64,000 nt of DNA from an uncultured Alphaproteobacteria bacterium (GTDB lineage: Bacteria; Pseudomonadota; Alphaproteobacteria; HIMB59; GCA-002718135): positions 248,001-312,000 of the forward strand of contig CACIED010000001.1 of assembly GCA_902585605.1 (NCBI GenBank). The letters run 5' to 3'. Positions 8,450 through 20,135 of the stretch are shown piece by piece (the stretch's first letter is position 1; every line of letters starts with the position of its first letter). The notes beneath the pieces are model-generated. The model made no database searches. It saw nothing but the letters and a program-made list of their open reading frames with translations, and was not told the origin of the DNA. Both the position numbers and the translations under genes were made by a program.

Positions 8450-11353
8450 TTATTCAATTGGCAGATTAGTCTTTAATTTTGTTGAAATACCTGCCCAAGA
8501 TTTGATAATTTTGCTAATCGAATCTTCAGTTGCCATTTTTATAATAGTTTCTTGGTTACTTAAGTGTCTTTCTAAAGAACCAGCGGCAGGTGACGCAGCT
8601 GGACTTCTACCAACATAGAATATTTTTTCTTGTTTAACTTTGGCTTCCTGCATAACACTTTCCAATCTACCTTTCACAAAACCCCAGGCACCCATATTTT
8701 TTGGCTCTTCTTGTGCCCAGATAATTTCAGCATCAGTATAATGTTTTAATTCATCTCTAAAGTTTTCGTAAGGAAATGGATAAATCTGTTCCAATCTTAT
8801 TATAGAGAGATTTTTAATTTTATTTTTTGCTATGTGATCTGCTAGTTCAAAATATATTTTACCAGAGCAAATGATTAATCTTTTATTTTTCCTTTTTTCT
8901 TCAACAGATAATTTATCAGTAAGAATTCTATGGAAAGTTGATCCATTAATATAATCCTCAATATTAGAAATATTAGATTTATGTCTAAGTGTAGATTTTG
9001 GTGTAAATATAATTAGAGGTTTCCTAAAGTTTCTATGTAGTTGCCTTCTTAAAACATGAAAATAATTAGCAGGACTTGTGCAATTAACAATTTGCATATT
9101 ATCTTCCGCACACATCTGTAAAAATCTTTCTAATCTTCCACTTGTATGCTCAGGACCTTGGCCCTCATGTCCGTGGGGAAGAAGCATCGTTAAACCAGAC
9201 ATTCTCAACCATTTTCTTTCTCCAGAACTAATGAATTGATCAATCATAATTTGTGCGCCATTTGCAAAATCACCAAACTGCGCTTCCCATATAACAAGTG
9301 TCTTAGGATCAACTTGTGAATATCCATATTCAAAACCAAGAACACCAAACTCAGATAAAAAACTATCTATAATTTCAAAGTAACCTTGCTTGTTTTGAAA
9401 GTGTCTTAATGGAACAAAACGATTTTCGTTTTCTTGATCGTATAGAACACCATGTCTATGACTAAATGTTCCTCTTCCAACATCTTGTCCAGATATTCGA
9501 ACACCGTATCCCTCATCAAGAAGTGTTGCTAAAGCTAAACTTTCAGAGGTTGCCCAATCAATACCTTTTCCGTTGATAACACTTGTTAATCGATCCCCAT
9601 AAATTTTTTTTATTCTTCTATGAGCATTAAATTCTGCAGGTATTTCGTGAATTTTTTTAGCAACGTTAATTAATGTTTTTTCTTTTACAGATGTTTTTCC
9701 TCTTCTTGCATCAAATGTTGCAGTAGATAAACCTGTCCAAGTTCCCTCTAACCAATCTACTTTATTTGGTTTATAATTTTTAGTTGATTCAAATTCTTTA
9801 TCTAAAAAATTTTTAAAAGAATCTACAATGTCTCTAGATTCTTCTTCTGAAAGAGTATTATTCTCAATTAATTTTTTTTCATATTTTTTTCTTGTAGTAA
9901 TTTGTTTTTTGATAGCCTTATACATTAGTGGCTGAGTAAAAGAAGGTTCATCAGCTTCGTTATGTCCTGATCTTCTGTAGCAAAACATATCTACAACAAC
10001 ATCGACTTTAAATTTATTTCTAAATTCCGTTGCAAGTCTACAAACATGAACTACTGCTTCTGGGTCATCGCCATTAACATGAAATATTGGTGCCTGAACC
10101 ATTTTTGCAATTTCAGTACAATAAGGTGCTGATCGTCCATATTGTGGCATAGTTGTAAAACCTATCTGATTGTTAATTACAAAGTGAATGGTGCCACCTG
10201 TTTTAAACCCTCTTAATTGTGACATAGCAAATGTTTCGGCCACAACTCCTTGTCCAGCTATTGCTGCATCTCCATGAATTAATAAACCTATAACTTTATC
10301 TGTTGTTTTATCTTTAGCTAAAGTTTGTTTAGCTCTTACTTTTCCGGCCACAACTGGGTTAACTGCTTCTAAATGGGAAGGGTTAGAAGTGAGCGATAAA
10401 TGAATTTTCTTTTTTTCAAATTCACGATCAGTAGAAACTCCTAAATGATATTTTACATCACCCGAACCTAGTACCTCATTTGGATCGTTTAAAGATCCTT
10501 GGAATTTTGATAATATTTTTTTATAAGGCATTTCCAAAACACTTGATAGAAGTGTTAGTCTCCCTCGATGAGCTGTTCCAATAATAATATCTTCAATTCC
10601 AGACAAACATGCCTGTTTAACAATTTGCTCTATCCCAGGTATCATCGCTTCACCACCTTCGATACCGTATCTCTTTGTACCTAAAAACTTTTTATCTAAA
10701 AACTGCTCAAATAGTTCTGATTCAACTAATCTTTTATAGATTGCTTTTTTTCCCTCATCTGTAAAATTTGTTTTATTTCTTACTTCTTCAATTCTTTCTT
10801 GGACCCATTGTTTTTGATCAGCTTGTTGTATGTGTAAAAATTCAACACCAATTGAAGCAGAATAAGTTTCTTTTAATATCTTAATAATATTTTTTAATTT
10901 ACCTTTTTCTAAACCCAAACTTCCATCAATGAATATTTCTTTTTCTAAATCTGATTCAATGAAACCATAGCTTTTATAATCTAATTCTTGAGGATACTCT
11001 CTTTCAGATATTCCTAAAGGATCAAGATCTGCAATTAAATGTCCATTAATTCTAAAAGCTCTAATTAATCTTAATGCTCTAATTGAATCTAAAGTTGAAA
11101 TTCTAAATTCCTCAGAATTATAATTCGCATTTGATTTTATGACCTTGGTTATGTAATTTTTATCTATTATACTTGATGGACGTTCTTTCCATTCTGGTCC
11201 TCCAAAATCTTTAATAACAGAGTAGTCATCTTCATTTAAATTATTAAAAAAATCTTTCCAAGTTGTATCCACACTTTCAGGGTCATTTCTAAATTTAGAA
11301 TATAGTTCGGCTACATATGGAGCATTAGCACTATTTAAGAAAGTATCATTCAT
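8450..11353 (-). CDS. sucA: 2-oxoglutarate dehydrogenase E1
   Basis: Thiamine-diphosphate-dependent E1, 967 residues, decarboxylating 2-oxoglutarate and loading the succinyl group onto the SucB lipoyl arm. Seen: the N-terminal segment with PYVAELYSKFRNDPESVDTTWKDFF, the active-site region GTAHRGRLTLLSSVL, HLEAVNPVVAGKVRA, the ThDP/Mg-binding GDAAIAGQGVVAETFAMS and the C-terminal LLPHGHEGQGPEHTSGRLERFLQ. Length and motifs are full, with no sign of damage. It is 51 bases downstream of sucD, the widest gap inside the run. Confidence 0.98.
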   Translation of the reverse strand: MNDTFLNSANAPYVAELYSKFRNDPESVDTTWKDFFNNLNEDDYSVIKDFGGPEWKERPSSIIDKNYITKVIKSNANYNSEEFRISTLDSIRALRLIRAFRINGHLIADLDPLGISEREYPQELDYKSYGFIESDLEKEIFIDGSLGLEKGKLKNIIKILKETYSASIGVEFLHIQQADQKQWVQERIEEVRNKTNFTDEGKKAIYKRLVESELFEQFLDKKFLGTKRYGIEGGEAMIPGIEQIVKQACLSGIEDIIIGTAHRGRLTLLSSVLEMPYKKILSKFQGSLNDPNEVLGSGDVKYHLGVSTDREFEKKKIHLSLTSNPSHLEAVNPVVAGKVRAKQTLAKDKTTDKVIGLLIHGDAAIAGQGVVAETFAMSQLRGFKTGGTIHFVINNQIGFTTMPQYGRSAPYCTEIAKMVQAPIFHVNGDDPEAVVHVCRLATEFRNKFKVDVVVDMFCYRRSGHNEADEPSFTQPLMYKAIKKQITTRKKYEKKLIENNTLSEEESRDIVDSFKNFLDKEFESTKNYKPNKVDWLEGTWTGLSTATFDARRGKTSVKEKTLINVAKKIHEIPAEFNAHRRIKKIYGDRLTSVINGKGIDWATSESLALATLLDEGYGVRISGQDVGRGTFSHRHGVLYDQENENRFVPLRHFQNKQGYFEIIDSFLSEFGVLGFEYGYSQVDPKTLVIWEAQFGDFANGAQIMIDQFISSGERKWLRMSGLTMLLPHGHEGQGPEHTSGRLERFLQMCAEDNMQIVNCTSPANYFHVLRRQLHRNFRKPLIIFTPKSTLRHKSNISNIEDYINGSTFHRILTDKLSVEEKRKNKRLIICSGKIYFELADHIAKNKIKNLSIIRLEQIYPFPYENFRDELKHYTDAEIIWAQEEPKNMGAWGFVKGRLESVMQEAKVKQEKIFYVGRSPAASPAAGSLERHLSNQETIIKMATEDSISKIIKSWAGISTKLKTNLPIE

Positions 11354-11404
11354 AGATTTTTATTAAACTAAAACCATTTCGCATAACAATCATACTAATG
11401 GAAA

Positions 11405-12289
11405 CTAATTATTCACATTTTGCATTGCTAATTTCATAGTTTTTCCCAATGATGCCGGAGATTTTGACACCAAAACTCCAGCATTTTCTAAAGATTTAAT
11501 TTTGGAATGTGCTGTACCTTTTGAGCCTGAAACGATAGCACCTGCATGACCCATACGTTTTCCTTTAGGGGCAGATTGTCCAGCTATAAATGCTGAAACT
11601 GGTTTTTTTCTTTTTGAATTTGAAATAAATTCTGCCGCATTTTCTTCCTCCTCGCCACCAATTTCACCTATCATTAATATTCCCTCGGTCTCATCGTCTT
11701 CTAAAAATAACTTTATACAATCTACAAAATCCATACCATGTATTGGGTCTCCACCAATACCAACACATGTTGATTGACCTAATCCTACCTCTGTTGTTTG
11801 TGAAACAGCTTCATAAGTTAATGTTCCTGATCTACTCACTATACCTATTTTACCTTTTTTATGGATGAAACCAGGCATGATACCAATCTTGCATTCGGAA
11901 GGTGTTATTAAACCTGGGCAGTTTGGCCCAATCAAATATGTTTTATTGTTAATAATTCTTTTTTTTATATCAATCATATCTAAGACTGGAATACCTTCTG
12001 TAATGCATACAATTAATTCAATGTTTGCATCTAAAGCTTCGTGGATTGCTTTAGCAGCAAACTTAGCAGGCACATAAATAACTGTTGCGTTTGCTTCAGT
12101 TTGTTTAACTGCATCAGCAACGGTGTTAAACACCGGTAAATTTAAATGTGTCTGCCCTCCTTTACCAGGCGTTACACCACCTACAAGGTTTGTACCATAT
12201 GCTATAGCTTGTTCAGAATGATATGTTCCTTGTGAACCGGTAAAGCCTTGGCAAATAAGTCTTGTATTTTTATTAACTAAAATTGACAC
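11405..12289 (-). CDS. sucD: Succinyl-CoA synthetase alpha subunit
   Basis: Alpha subunit of ADP- or GDP-forming succinate-CoA ligase, 294 residues. Seen: CoA-binding Rossmann start [57 protein letters not shown], and GHAGAIV with the histidine that is phosphorylated during catalysis. It forms a heterodimer or heterotetramer with SucC, converting succinyl-CoA to succinate with substrate-level phosphorylation. Its start overlaps the sucC stop by one base, indicating translational coupling and matched subunit output. Confidence 0.98.
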   Translation of the reverse strand: MSILVNKNTRLICQGFTGSQGTYHSEQAIAYGTNLVGGVTPGKGGQTHLNLPVFNTVADAVKQTEANATVIYVPAKFAAKAIHEALDANIELIVCITEGIPVLDMIDIKKRIINNKTYLIGPNCPGLITPSECKIGIMPGFIHKKGKIGIVSRSGTLTYEAVSQTTEVGLGQSTCVGIGGDPIHGMDFVDCIKLFLEDDETEGILMIGEIGGEEEENAAEFISNSKRKKPVSAFIAGQSAPKGKRMGHAGAIVSGSKGTAHSKIKSLENAGVLVSKSPASLGKTMKLAMQNVNN

Positions 12290-13473
12290 TATTCTGATAA
12301 CTCCACAGCTTTCTGAGCTGCATTTGAAAAATCATCAATTGAAATTAATCCTAATGATGAATTATTTATAATGTCTCTTCCTTCTTTAGAATTTGTTCCT
12401 TGAAAACGTACAACAACAGGAAGTTTAAAATCTAATTCTTTAATTGCATCAATGATGCCATTAGCAATCATATCACAATGAATTATTCCTCCAAAAATAT
12501 TTATGAAGACAGATTTCACATTTTTATCTGATTGAATAATCTTGAAAGCTTTAATGGCTCTTTCTTTATTTGCTGTACCACCTAAATCTAAAAAATTGGC
12601 TGGCTCCATTCCAAATTGTTTAATAATATCCATAGTTGCCATAGCTAATCCAGCTCCGTTAACCATACAGCCTATTTTTCCATCTAGTTTAATGTAAACC
12701 ATATCGTTTTCAGAAGCTTCAAGTTCTAAATCATTTTCTTCTGAAGTATCTTTTAATTTTTCAATGTCAGCCTGTCTATACAGAGCATTCTCATCAATAT
12801 TAATTTTAGCATCTAAAAGAATTAGTTTTTCATCTTTTGTCACAACAAGAGGATTAATTTCAATTAAAGAAGCATCTATTTCGACATAGGCCTTACATAA
12901 ATTTGAAACAATTTCTTTAAATTGATTAAACTCATTAATAGAAAAATTTAATTTATTTTGAAGACTATCACTAATTGTAAAATCTTCTAAATTATCAAAA
13001 TAAACATATTGAATTCTTTCTGGTGTTTTCTCAGCTACATCTTCTATGTCTACACCACCAGCATCAGATACCATCATCATTAATTTTGATTGATTCCTAT
13101 CAAGAAGAATACTTAAATAATACTCCCTATCAATTTCACATCCGGCTTCTAAATAAATTCTATTTACTAACTTTCCCTCATTACCTGTTTGTTTTGTAAC
13201 CAATATGTTACCCATCATTCCTTTTGCAATTTTTTGTGCATCATCAATTGATTCTGTTATTTGTACTCCACCTTTTGTATTAAATGGTTTTAAAAATTTC
13301 CCAGCTCCTCTTCCTCCAGCATGTATCTGTGATTTGATAACCCAAGGTGGTCCTTTTATATTTTGTAAATCTTTTTCTAAATCATCAACATTTTCAATGT
13401 AACTTTTACCTTCAAGTATAGGTAGATTGTACTTTCTTAGTAGATCTTTAGCTTGGTATTCATGCAAATTCAT
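12289..13473 (-). CDS. sucC: Succinyl-CoA synthetase beta subunit
   Basis: Beta subunit, 394 residues, with an N-terminal ATP-grasp domain ([36 protein letters not shown]) that fixes nucleotide use, and a C-terminal CoA-ligase domain ([45 protein letters not shown]). It pairs with SucD. Placed between mdh and sucD in the TCA gene run, in the order common in alphaproteobacteria. Nucleotide preference (ATP versus GTP) cannot be called from what is visible. Confidence 0.98.
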   Translation of the reverse strand: MNLHEYQAKDLLRKYNLPILEGKSYIENVDDLEKDLQNIKGPPWVIKSQIHAGGRGAGKFLKPFNTKGGVQITESIDDAQKIAKGMMGNILVTKQTGNEGKLVNRIYLEAGCEIDREYYLSILLDRNQSKLMMMVSDAGGVDIEDVAEKTPERIQYVYFDNLEDFTISDSLQNKLNFSINEFNQFKEIVSNLCKAYVEIDASLIEINPLVVTKDEKLILLDAKINIDENALYRQADIEKLKDTSEENDLELEASENDMVYIKLDGKIGCMVNGAGLAMATMDIIKQFGMEPANFLDLGGTANKERAIKAFKIIQSDKNVKSVFINIFGGIIHCDMIANGIIDAIKELDFKLPVVVRFQGTNSKEGRDIINNSSLGLISIDDFSNAAQKAVELSE

Positions 13474-13514
13474 TTTGATAAAAAGGTAATAGTTAGATTA
13501 GATGAAAAATACAA

Positions 13515-14477
<963 letters not shown>

Positions 14478-14495
14478 TTAAGTTTTATACTTTAA

Positions 14496-15284
14496 TTACA
14501 ATTCTGTAACAATAGCCTTTTTAAGTCCAGCAATTTCTTTGGCTGGATTTAGACCTTTAGGACAAGACCTAGTACAATTCATTATTGAATGACATCTATA
14601 AAGTTTTAATGAATCATTTATTGCTTTTAATCTCTCTTTTCTTTCTGAGTCTCTAGAGTCACTTACCCATCTTGCTGCTTGTAAAAGGACTGCAGGTCCT
14701 AGATATTCATCTCCATTCCACCAATAACTTGGACAAGAAGTAGTGCAGCAAAAACATAATACACACTCCCATTTACCATCTAGTTTTTCTCTATCTTTTG
14801 GTGATTGTTTTTTTTCGTCTCCTGAGTTTTTTTCTTCATTTGTTTTTTCACGCTGCAACCAAGGTTTAATGGAAGCTAGTTGCTCATAAGCCTTACTAAG
14901 ATCTGGAACTAAATCTTTTACTACACGCATATGTGGAAGAGGGTAAATTTTTATTTCATTCTTAACATCAGACATACTTTTCAAACATGCTAATGTGTTA
15001 ACACCATCAATATTCATAGCACAGGAACCACAAACACCTTCTCTGCAAGATCTTCTAAATGTTAAAGTTGGATCAATTTCGTTTTTTATTTTCATAAGTG
15101 CGTCTAATACCATTGGACCACACTTTTCTTGATCTATCTCATAATTATCTATCCTAGGATTTTTATCATCTTCGGGATCCCATCTGTAAATTGCAAGTTT
15201 CTTTGGATCGTTTGCAGGTTCTTTTAGTTGGTGAGTTTTCCCTTTAGTTATTTTTGAATTTGCAGGAAGTGTAAACTGAGCCAT
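14496..15284 (-). CDS. sdhB: Succinate dehydrogenase iron-sulfur subunit
   Basis: Iron-sulfur electron-transfer subunit of complex II, 262 residues. The 2Fe-2S cysteines are in CREGVCGSC...LAC (about residues 80-100), and the 4Fe-4S and 3Fe-4S cysteines in [16 protein letters not shown] and [18 protein letters not shown] lysine/glutamate-rich insert (about residues 145-165) separates the two domains. It passes electrons from the SdhA flavin to ubiquinone at the SdhC/SdhD membrane anchor. Its start overlaps the sdhA stop by one base. Confidence 0.98.
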   Translation of the reverse strand: MAQFTLPANSKITKGKTHQLKEPANDPKKLAIYRWDPEDDKNPRIDNYEIDQEKCGPMVLDALMKIKNEIDPTLTFRRSCREGVCGSCAMNIDGVNTLACLKSMSDVKNEIKIYPLPHMRVVKDLVPDLSKAYEQLASIKPWLQREKTNEEKNSGDEKKQSPKDREKLDGKWECVLCFCCTTSCPSYWWNGDEYLGPAVLLQAARWVSDSRDSERKERLKAINDSLKLYRCHSIMNCTRSCPKGLNPAKEIAGLKKAIVTEL

Positions 15285-17077
15285 TAGTAGACTCTTCTTT
15301 TAGGTGGTATAGGTTGAACATGATTAGTTAGAGTATTCATATGAACACCTCTGGAACCCATACTCACATCTCCCTTATCGTTTAACCAGGCTAAAGAGTG
15401 AACTAACCAATTATTATCGTCTCTTTCTTTATAATCTTCTCTTGCATGTGCGCCTCTACTTTCAGTTCGATTTAACGCAGAATGAAGAGTAACTTTTGAT
15501 TGTGCCATTAAATTGTGTAACTCTAAAGCTTCGACCAAGTCCGTATTAAAGATTAATGATTTGTCTTTAATATCTATGTCATCCATTGAGCTCTCAACTT
15601 TTGAATATTCTTCAATACCTTTTGATATGAGATCATGTGTTCTAAATACTGCGCATTTTTGCTGCATTATATGTTGCATGGAAGTACGAAGTTCTCCAGT
15701 TGTAGAGTTTCCTTTGCTGTTTCTAATCTTATCAAATCGCTCAATAATATTATCTGTTTTTGATTTACTAATTTCAATTTTTTTAGAATTTGGTTTTACT
15801 TTTTCTTTACATGTTAGACTAGCTGCTTTGCCAAAAACAACAAGATCGATTAATGAATTTGTTCCTAATCTATTAGCACCATGTACAGAAACACATGCAG
15901 CCTCACCAACAGCCATTAAACCTTCACATACATTATCTGGATTTTCATTTGTTGGCCTTATAACTTCTGTTCTATAATTTGTCGGTATACCACCCATATT
16001 ATAATGAACTGTTGGAAGAACTGGTATTGGATCTTTAGTTAGATCAACTCCGGCAAATATTTTTGCAGTTTCTGAAATACCAGGTAATCTTTTATGTAAT
16101 GTATCAGCATCAATGTGCTCAAGATGAAGTAGCACATGATCGGCATTATCTCCACAGCCTCTATTTTCACTAATTTCAATAGTCATTGCTCTGCTTACTA
16201 CATCCCTTGATGCTAGATCTTTTGCATTTGGAGCATATCTTTCCATAAATCTTTCACCATCACTATTAGTTAAATATCCACCTTCTCCTCTTGCTCCCTC
16301 AGTGATTAAGACTCCTGCACCGTAAACTCCTGTTGGATGGAACTGAATAAATTCCATATCAGAAAGAGGTAGGTTTTGTCTTAAAGCCATTGCACTACCG
16401 TCACCAGTACAAATGTGAGCACTCGTGGATGAGAAGTAAGCTCTTCCATATCCACCAGTAGCTAGAATTGTTTGATGAGATAAAAATCGATGGATTGATC
16501 CATCCTCTAAGCACCATGTTACCACACCAATGCAATTACCTTGATCATCAGAAATTAAATCTAAAACAAAATATTCAATATAAAATTCTACATTATTTTT
16601 AAGTGATTGCTGATAAAGTGTATGGAGTAAAGCATGTCCCGTTCTATCAGCTGCTGCACAAGCTCTCATAGCAGGAGCTCCCTCGCCATTATTGGTTAAG
16701 TGTCCGCCAAAAGGTCTTTGATAGATCTTGCCATCATCTGTTCTACTAAAAGGCATGCCATATTCTTCAAGTTCAATTACTGCTTCAGGGGCTTTAGAAC
16801 ATAAGTATTCAATTGCATCTTGATCACCAAGCCAGTCGGAACCCTTAACTGTATCATACATGTGCCACTTCCAATTATCTTCACCCATATTACCTAGTGC
16901 TGCTCCAATTCCACCTTGTGCTGCAACAGTATGACTTCTTGTTGGAAACACTTTTGATATACAGGCTGTTTTTAATCCGGCTTCTGCACATCCAAGGGTA
17001 GCTCTCAGTCCTGACCCACCAGCTCCGACAACAACAACGTCATAATGGTGATCAATAATTTTGTATGAATTAGTCAT
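15284..17077 (-). CDS. sdhA: Succinate dehydrogenase flavoprotein subunit
   Basis: Catalytic flavoprotein of complex II, 597 residues, oxidising succinate to fumarate. Seen: FAD site [15 protein letters not shown], the [17 protein letters not shown] segment holding the histidine that binds FAD covalently, substrate loop [23 protein letters not shown], and the C-terminal [10 protein letters not shown] motif. It sits in the order sdhC-sdhD-sdhA-sdhB, with no gap to sdhD. Full length and intact. Confidence 0.99.
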   Translation of the reverse strand: MTNSYKIIDHHYDVVVVGAGGSGLRATLGCAEAGLKTACISKVFPTRSHTVAAQGGIGAALGNMGEDNWKWHMYDTVKGSDWLGDQDAIEYLCSKAPEAVIELEEYGMPFSRTDDGKIYQRPFGGHLTNNGEGAPAMRACAAADRTGHALLHTLYQQSLKNNVEFYIEYFVLDLISDDQGNCIGVVTWCLEDGSIHRFLSHQTILATGGYGRAYFSSTSAHICTGDGSAMALRQNLPLSDMEFIQFHPTGVYGAGVLITEGARGEGGYLTNSDGERFMERYAPNAKDLASRDVVSRAMTIEISENRGCGDNADHVLLHLEHIDADTLHKRLPGISETAKIFAGVDLTKDPIPVLPTVHYNMGGIPTNYRTEVIRPTNENPDNVCEGLMAVGEAACVSVHGANRLGTNSLIDLVVFGKAASLTCKEKVKPNSKKIEISKSKTDNIIERFDKIRNSKGNSTTGELRTSMQHIMQQKCAVFRTHDLISKGIEEYSKVESSMDDIDIKDKSLIFNTDLVEALELHNLMAQSKVTLHSALNRTESRGAHAREDYKERDDNNWLVHSLAWLNDKGDVSMGSRGVHMNTLTNHVQPIPPKRRVY

Positions 17078-17407
17078 TTAAAACACCATTCTCACTAAAT
17101 TTACAGTAATCAAAATCATGATAAAATAAACAAGATAATTAATTGATACTTTAATAAATTTGGCTGTCTTTTTCGATGTGACATAATCTTCAATAATTGT
17201 TTGCAGACCTAATTTTGAATGCAGAAGCATAGATTGCATCATCACAAAAAATAAGAATGCATTAACATAGGATTGAAAAAAAATTTCTATTTCAGAATAA
17301 GTCATCTTTGATAATGATATTGCAGAGTATATAAACCAAAACGTCAATGGTATTAAAATTGAAGCAGTAATTCTTTGGGTTAACCATTTAAAAGCATAAT
17401 TTTTCAT
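17078..17407 (-). CDS. sdhD: Succinate dehydrogenase membrane anchor subunit D
   Basis: Small membrane anchor of complex II, 109 residues with three hydrophobic segments (about residues 16-33, 46-62 and 86-106). SdhD anchors are poorly conserved in sequence, so the call rests on the W-x-x-QRITA start, the histidine in MLLHSKLGLQTIIEDY (a likely haem or quinone-side residue) and the position between sdhC and sdhA. It overlaps the sdhC stop by four bases (ATGA). Confidence 0.93.
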   Translation of the reverse strand: MKNYAFKWLTQRITASILIPLTFWFIYSAISLSKMTYSEIEIFFQSYVNAFLFFVMMQSMLLHSKLGLQTIIEDYVTSKKTAKFIKVSINYLVYFIMILITVNLVRMVF

Positions 17408-17784
17408 GCGAAGTACCAGACAACTAAACTAGAAATTAAAGTTAAACATATAACAGCATAACCCGATTTATATACTTGAGATAATTCCATTCCAATACCG
17501 AATGACCAATATAATTTTCTACATCCATTAAATAAATGGTAAAAAATACCAACAGTCCAAATCATTAGAACTAGTTTAAACAAAATACTCTTAGAGAGAG
17601 TTTCAAAATAAATATAAAATTCGGGACCAAAACTAATTAAAAAAAACCAAATTGAAATTAATAGTGCACCCACACTTAACCCTATTCCAGATATCCTATG
17701 AAAAATTGAAAATACTGCTGTAAGTACTCTTTTGTGTATAGATAGGTGAGGTGATAATGGTCTATTATCAGTGATTTTTTTCAT
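17404..17784 (-). CDS. sdhC: Succinate dehydrogenase cytochrome b556 subunit C
   Basis: Cytochrome b subunit of complex II, 126 residues with three membrane segments. RPLSPHLSIH at the start and the SIFHRISGIGL helix are the family signature; FYHLFNGCRKLYW holds the haem-ligand histidine near residue 84. First gene of the TCA run. The ribosome site is weak (an A-rich stretch just before ATGAAAAAAATC). About 190 bases of AT-rich DNA separate it from the candidate small RNA upstream and presumably contain the promoter, which I could not fix with confidence. Confidence 0.95.
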   Translation of the reverse strand: MKKITDNRPLSPHLSIHKRVLTAVFSIFHRISGIGLSVGALLISIWFFLISFGPEFYIYFETLSKSILFKLVLMIWTVGIFYHLFNGCRKLYWSFGIGMELSQVYKSGYAVICLTLISSLVVWYFA

Positions 17785-17943
17785 TTTTTTTATGTTTCAT
17801 AAGTAAGTATTTTTCTTCAAATTTCAAAATATTAATGGTTTAGTTATTTTTTCTTACTATCACGGAAGTTTGTAAAATGTTGATAAAAAGTGCCAAATTT
17901 TATGAAAATCATCCAAATTTAATGCAAAATTTAACTAAAAATC

Positions 17944-17972
17944 TTGAATTTTAAATAGATAGATATTACTCT
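17944..17972 (+). promoter_or_regulatory. Sigma-70-like promoter for the candidate small RNA
   Basis: TTGAAT (17944-17949) and TACTCT (17967-17972) are spaced by exactly 17 bases, and a start 5-7 bases downstream would fall at about 17977-17979, right where the GCCGG stem begins. The match supports transcription on the plus strand, against both flanking genes. The -10 box departs from TATAAT at three positions. Confidence 0.4.
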
Positions 17973-17977
17973 TAATA

Positions 17978-18120
17978 AGCCGGATAATACTCGTTTCTTA
18001 GCTTCGGAGGAACGCCAAGAATTTTTAATTATCTTACCCGCCGTTTGATAATTAGTTGAGTTTCTTATTCTAGAGAAGTGTCTGCCAAGGTACAAACTAG
18101 TTTTAGAGTCCGGCCTACTT
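17978..18120 (+). ncRNA. Candidate structured small RNA, possibly 6S-like
   Basis: The 330-base gap between sdhC and the hydrolase gene has no convincing ORF, but its right half is less AT-rich than its surroundings and folds as a long rod. GCCGG (17979-17983) pairs with CCGGC (18110-18114), ACTC with GAGT, and GTTT with AAAC (18094-18097), leaving small bulges. A central bubble of about 20 bases on the left and 27 on the right follows. TAATTATC (18026-18033) and GATAATTA (18047-18054) then close a terminal loop of 13 bases. A closing stem, large central bubble and terminal stem is the 6S RNA plan, but the length (about 140) is short for 6S and I recognise no 6S-specific sequence. SRP, RNase P and tmRNA signatures are absent. 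Confidence 0.45.
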
Positions 18121-19104
18121 TAAATTTTTATTAAAAAATTCTTCCATTTTTTTAGAGTATACTTCGGGATATTTAAACATAGCATCTACATGATAGGAGT
18201 TTTCAACTAACCAAAACTCAGCATTAATTTTATTTTGATTTGTGTATTCTTTAAAATAATTAAAGTGTCTTGTTAACATTCTTGTATCAGAGTCGCCATG
18301 AGTAAAAAAATAATATTGGTTCTTTGATAATTTTTTAGCTGGAGATAATTCCCTTGGATCTGTTCCAGTTAAGATTCTTCCAGCTAAACTAACTACTGGC
18401 CCAAATTCTATAGCAAGACCATATCTTGCTATTTCATCTTTTAAAATCATATTAAATTCAGCAAGTGAACTATCTGCCCACACTGCACGTATTTCCGGTT
18501 CTGAATGTGCTGCAAAAATAGAGGTGCTTGCACCAAGAGATATTCCATGTAATCCAATGCTATTAGACTTGAAACCAATTTTTTTTAAAAAATCAAATGC
18601 ACCAAGAATATCATTATATGACTTTAAACCTAAATCATCATAACTACTTACAGTATCACTTTGGCCATAGTTTCTTAAATCTATCGTAAGAACATTAAAT
18701 TTTTTATTAACTAAAAAACTTGCAATAAGATTTGCTTCAGACTTACATTTACCATTCGGGCTTATACCGTGTGTTACAATTATAATTGGTCTATTTGGAA
18801 AATAATTAAACAACCATCCATTAATCTTAATGTCTGAGTCACGAGATTGAAAGTATACATCTTGCCATTCATCTAAATAATAGTCTTTAAAGTTAAAATT
18901 TTCTCTTACTTTTTGTCGTGCAAGAATAGAATATTCATGTGCGTCAACTGTTGTACTCCATGAATTAGGAAGAGATCCTTCGTGTAAGCCACAAGTTGGA
19001 TCTATTTTTAAAATTTGATAAGCAACATAAAAACCTGCAGTAAAATAAACTACTGTTAATAAAACTACAGTGCTTACTAAAAATCTGATTATGTATTTCA
19101 TCAA
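18115..19104 (-). CDS. Membrane-anchored alpha/beta hydrolase
   Basis: Protein of 329 residues with one N-terminal hydrophobic segment (about residues 5-30, probably a signal anchor) and an alpha/beta hydrolase domain. HGISLGAS holds the GxSxG nucleophile serine near residue 168, VTHGISPNGK is the oxyanion-loop strand, and SYHVD near residue 308 is a likely catalytic histidine; the acid is probably in THGDSDTRM. It resembles the YqiK/FrsA-like serine hydrolases but the substrate is unknown. It overlaps zapE by four bases, so it is the last gene of that small operon. Its 3' end overlaps the candidate small RNA. Confidence 0.82.
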   Translation of the reverse strand: MMKYIIRFLVSTVVLLTVVYFTAGFYVAYQILKIDPTCGLHEGSLPNSWSTTVDAHEYSILARQKVRENFNFKDYYLDEWQDVYFQSRDSDIKINGWLFNYFPNRPIIIVTHGISPNGKCKSEANLIASFLVNKKFNVLTIDLRNYGQSDTVSSYDDLGLKSYNDILGAFDFLKKIGFKSNSIGLHGISLGASTSIFAAHSEPEIRAVWADSSLAEFNMILKDEIARYGLAIEFGPVVSLAGRILTGTDPRELSPAKKLSKNQYYFFTHGDSDTRMLTRHFNYFKEYTNQNKINAEFWLVENSYHVDAMFKYPEVYSKKMEEFFNKNLK

Positions 19105-20135
19105 TCTGGTTTTACTATAGTCATTTCATATAATCTGCTAGCAGTTCTTTTAAATTCTTCTGCTAGAGTATTTATATTATTTAATGAATTTATAGGTTTT
19201 GAAGCTAAAATTACTATTGAACAATTATTTTCATATAACATATCAATTAATCCAATAAATCTTCTGCACGCATCTTTTTTCTGATTATCAAATTCAGGAA
19301 CATTTTTTAAAAATACCAACTTAAATTTATCTGCAATATTTTTGTAATCTTCATTACCAAAATTTACTTCACAAAGATTTTCAAAATCTATCATCATTAG
19401 ATTTGATGTGCATCTATCAAACTCTAGTTCACGACTTTTAGATTTTATTTTTACAGTTGTTAAATGGGAGGGATCAACAAAGCGATTAAATAATTTTTCA
19501 AATTCATTTGACGTTTCAGTTGTTATAGGTGTGAAATATGTCTTTGATTGATTTAACGTTTGTCGCCGAAAATCAGTTTTAATACTAATATCATAAAGAA
19601 AAAAATTTTTTTTAACTAAATCAATAAATGGCAGAAAGTCATTTCTCTGCAGACCATCTTTATATAAATTATCTGGATGAAAATTTGACGACAGTAATAC
19701 AAATATTTTATATTTAGAAAAATAATTAAATATTTTTTTTATTATTAGTGCGTCAACAATATTAAAAATATGTAATTCATCAATAAATATTATTTTATAA
19801 TCTCTACTTAAATTTTTTACATAGTTTTCGATTGCAAGTTCTTTATTTTCTGATTTTTTAACTTGTTCATGTATTTCATTCATTAAGTTATTAAAATGGA
19901 TTTTTTTTCCAATCTTAGTATTTTGATAAAATAAATTTAATAAAAATGTTTTTCCTGTTCCAACTTTACCATAAAGATAAATTCCTTCGAAAATTTTATC
20001 CTTAAAAAATAACTTTGTTTTACTAAAAGATGACCATACATTATCTGCTTGTTTTAAAAATTCAATTTGATCTTTATTTTTTTTAATAAAATTATTTTCA
20101 ACAAAACTATTGTATTGATCAATAACATTAAACAT
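19101..20135 (-). CDS. zapE: AFG1/ZapE-family ATPase
   Basis: AAA-like P-loop ATPase of the AFG1/ZapE family, 344 residues. Walker A is YGKVGTGKTFLLNLFY (about residues 54-70) and Walker B IIFIDELHI; the TDFRRQTL and C-terminal RFIGLIDMLYENN-SIVILASKPI segments are family signatures. ZapE acts at the division ring in E. coli, and the mitochondrial homologue acts in inner-membrane protein quality control. In alphaproteobacteria the gene often lies beside the sdh/mdh region, as here. It overlaps the stop of a newly noted 46-residue ORF by one base. Confidence 0.93.
   Translation of the reverse strand: MFNVIDQYNSFVENNFIKKNKDQIEFLKQADNVWSSFSKTKLFFKDKIFEGIYLYGKVGTGKTFLLNLFYQNTKIGKKIHFNNLMNEIHEQVKKSENKELAIENYVKNLSRDYKIIFIDELHIFNIVDALIIKKIFNYFSKYKIFVLLSSNFHPDNLYKDGLQRNDFLPFIDLVKKNFFLYDISIKTDFRRQTLNQSKTYFTPITTETSNEFEKLFNRFVDPSHLTTVKIKSKSRELEFDRCTSNLMMIDFENLCEVNFGNEDYKNIADKFKLVFLKNVPEFDNQKKDACRRFIGLIDMLYENNCSIVILASKPINSLNNINTLAEEFKRTASRLYEMTIVKPD

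Noticed and set aside
17785-18114. SRP RNA, RNase P RNA or tmRNA in the gap
   Set aside because: The GGAAGGAAGC-type SRP loop, RNase P signature blocks and tRNA-like tmRNA ends are not present.
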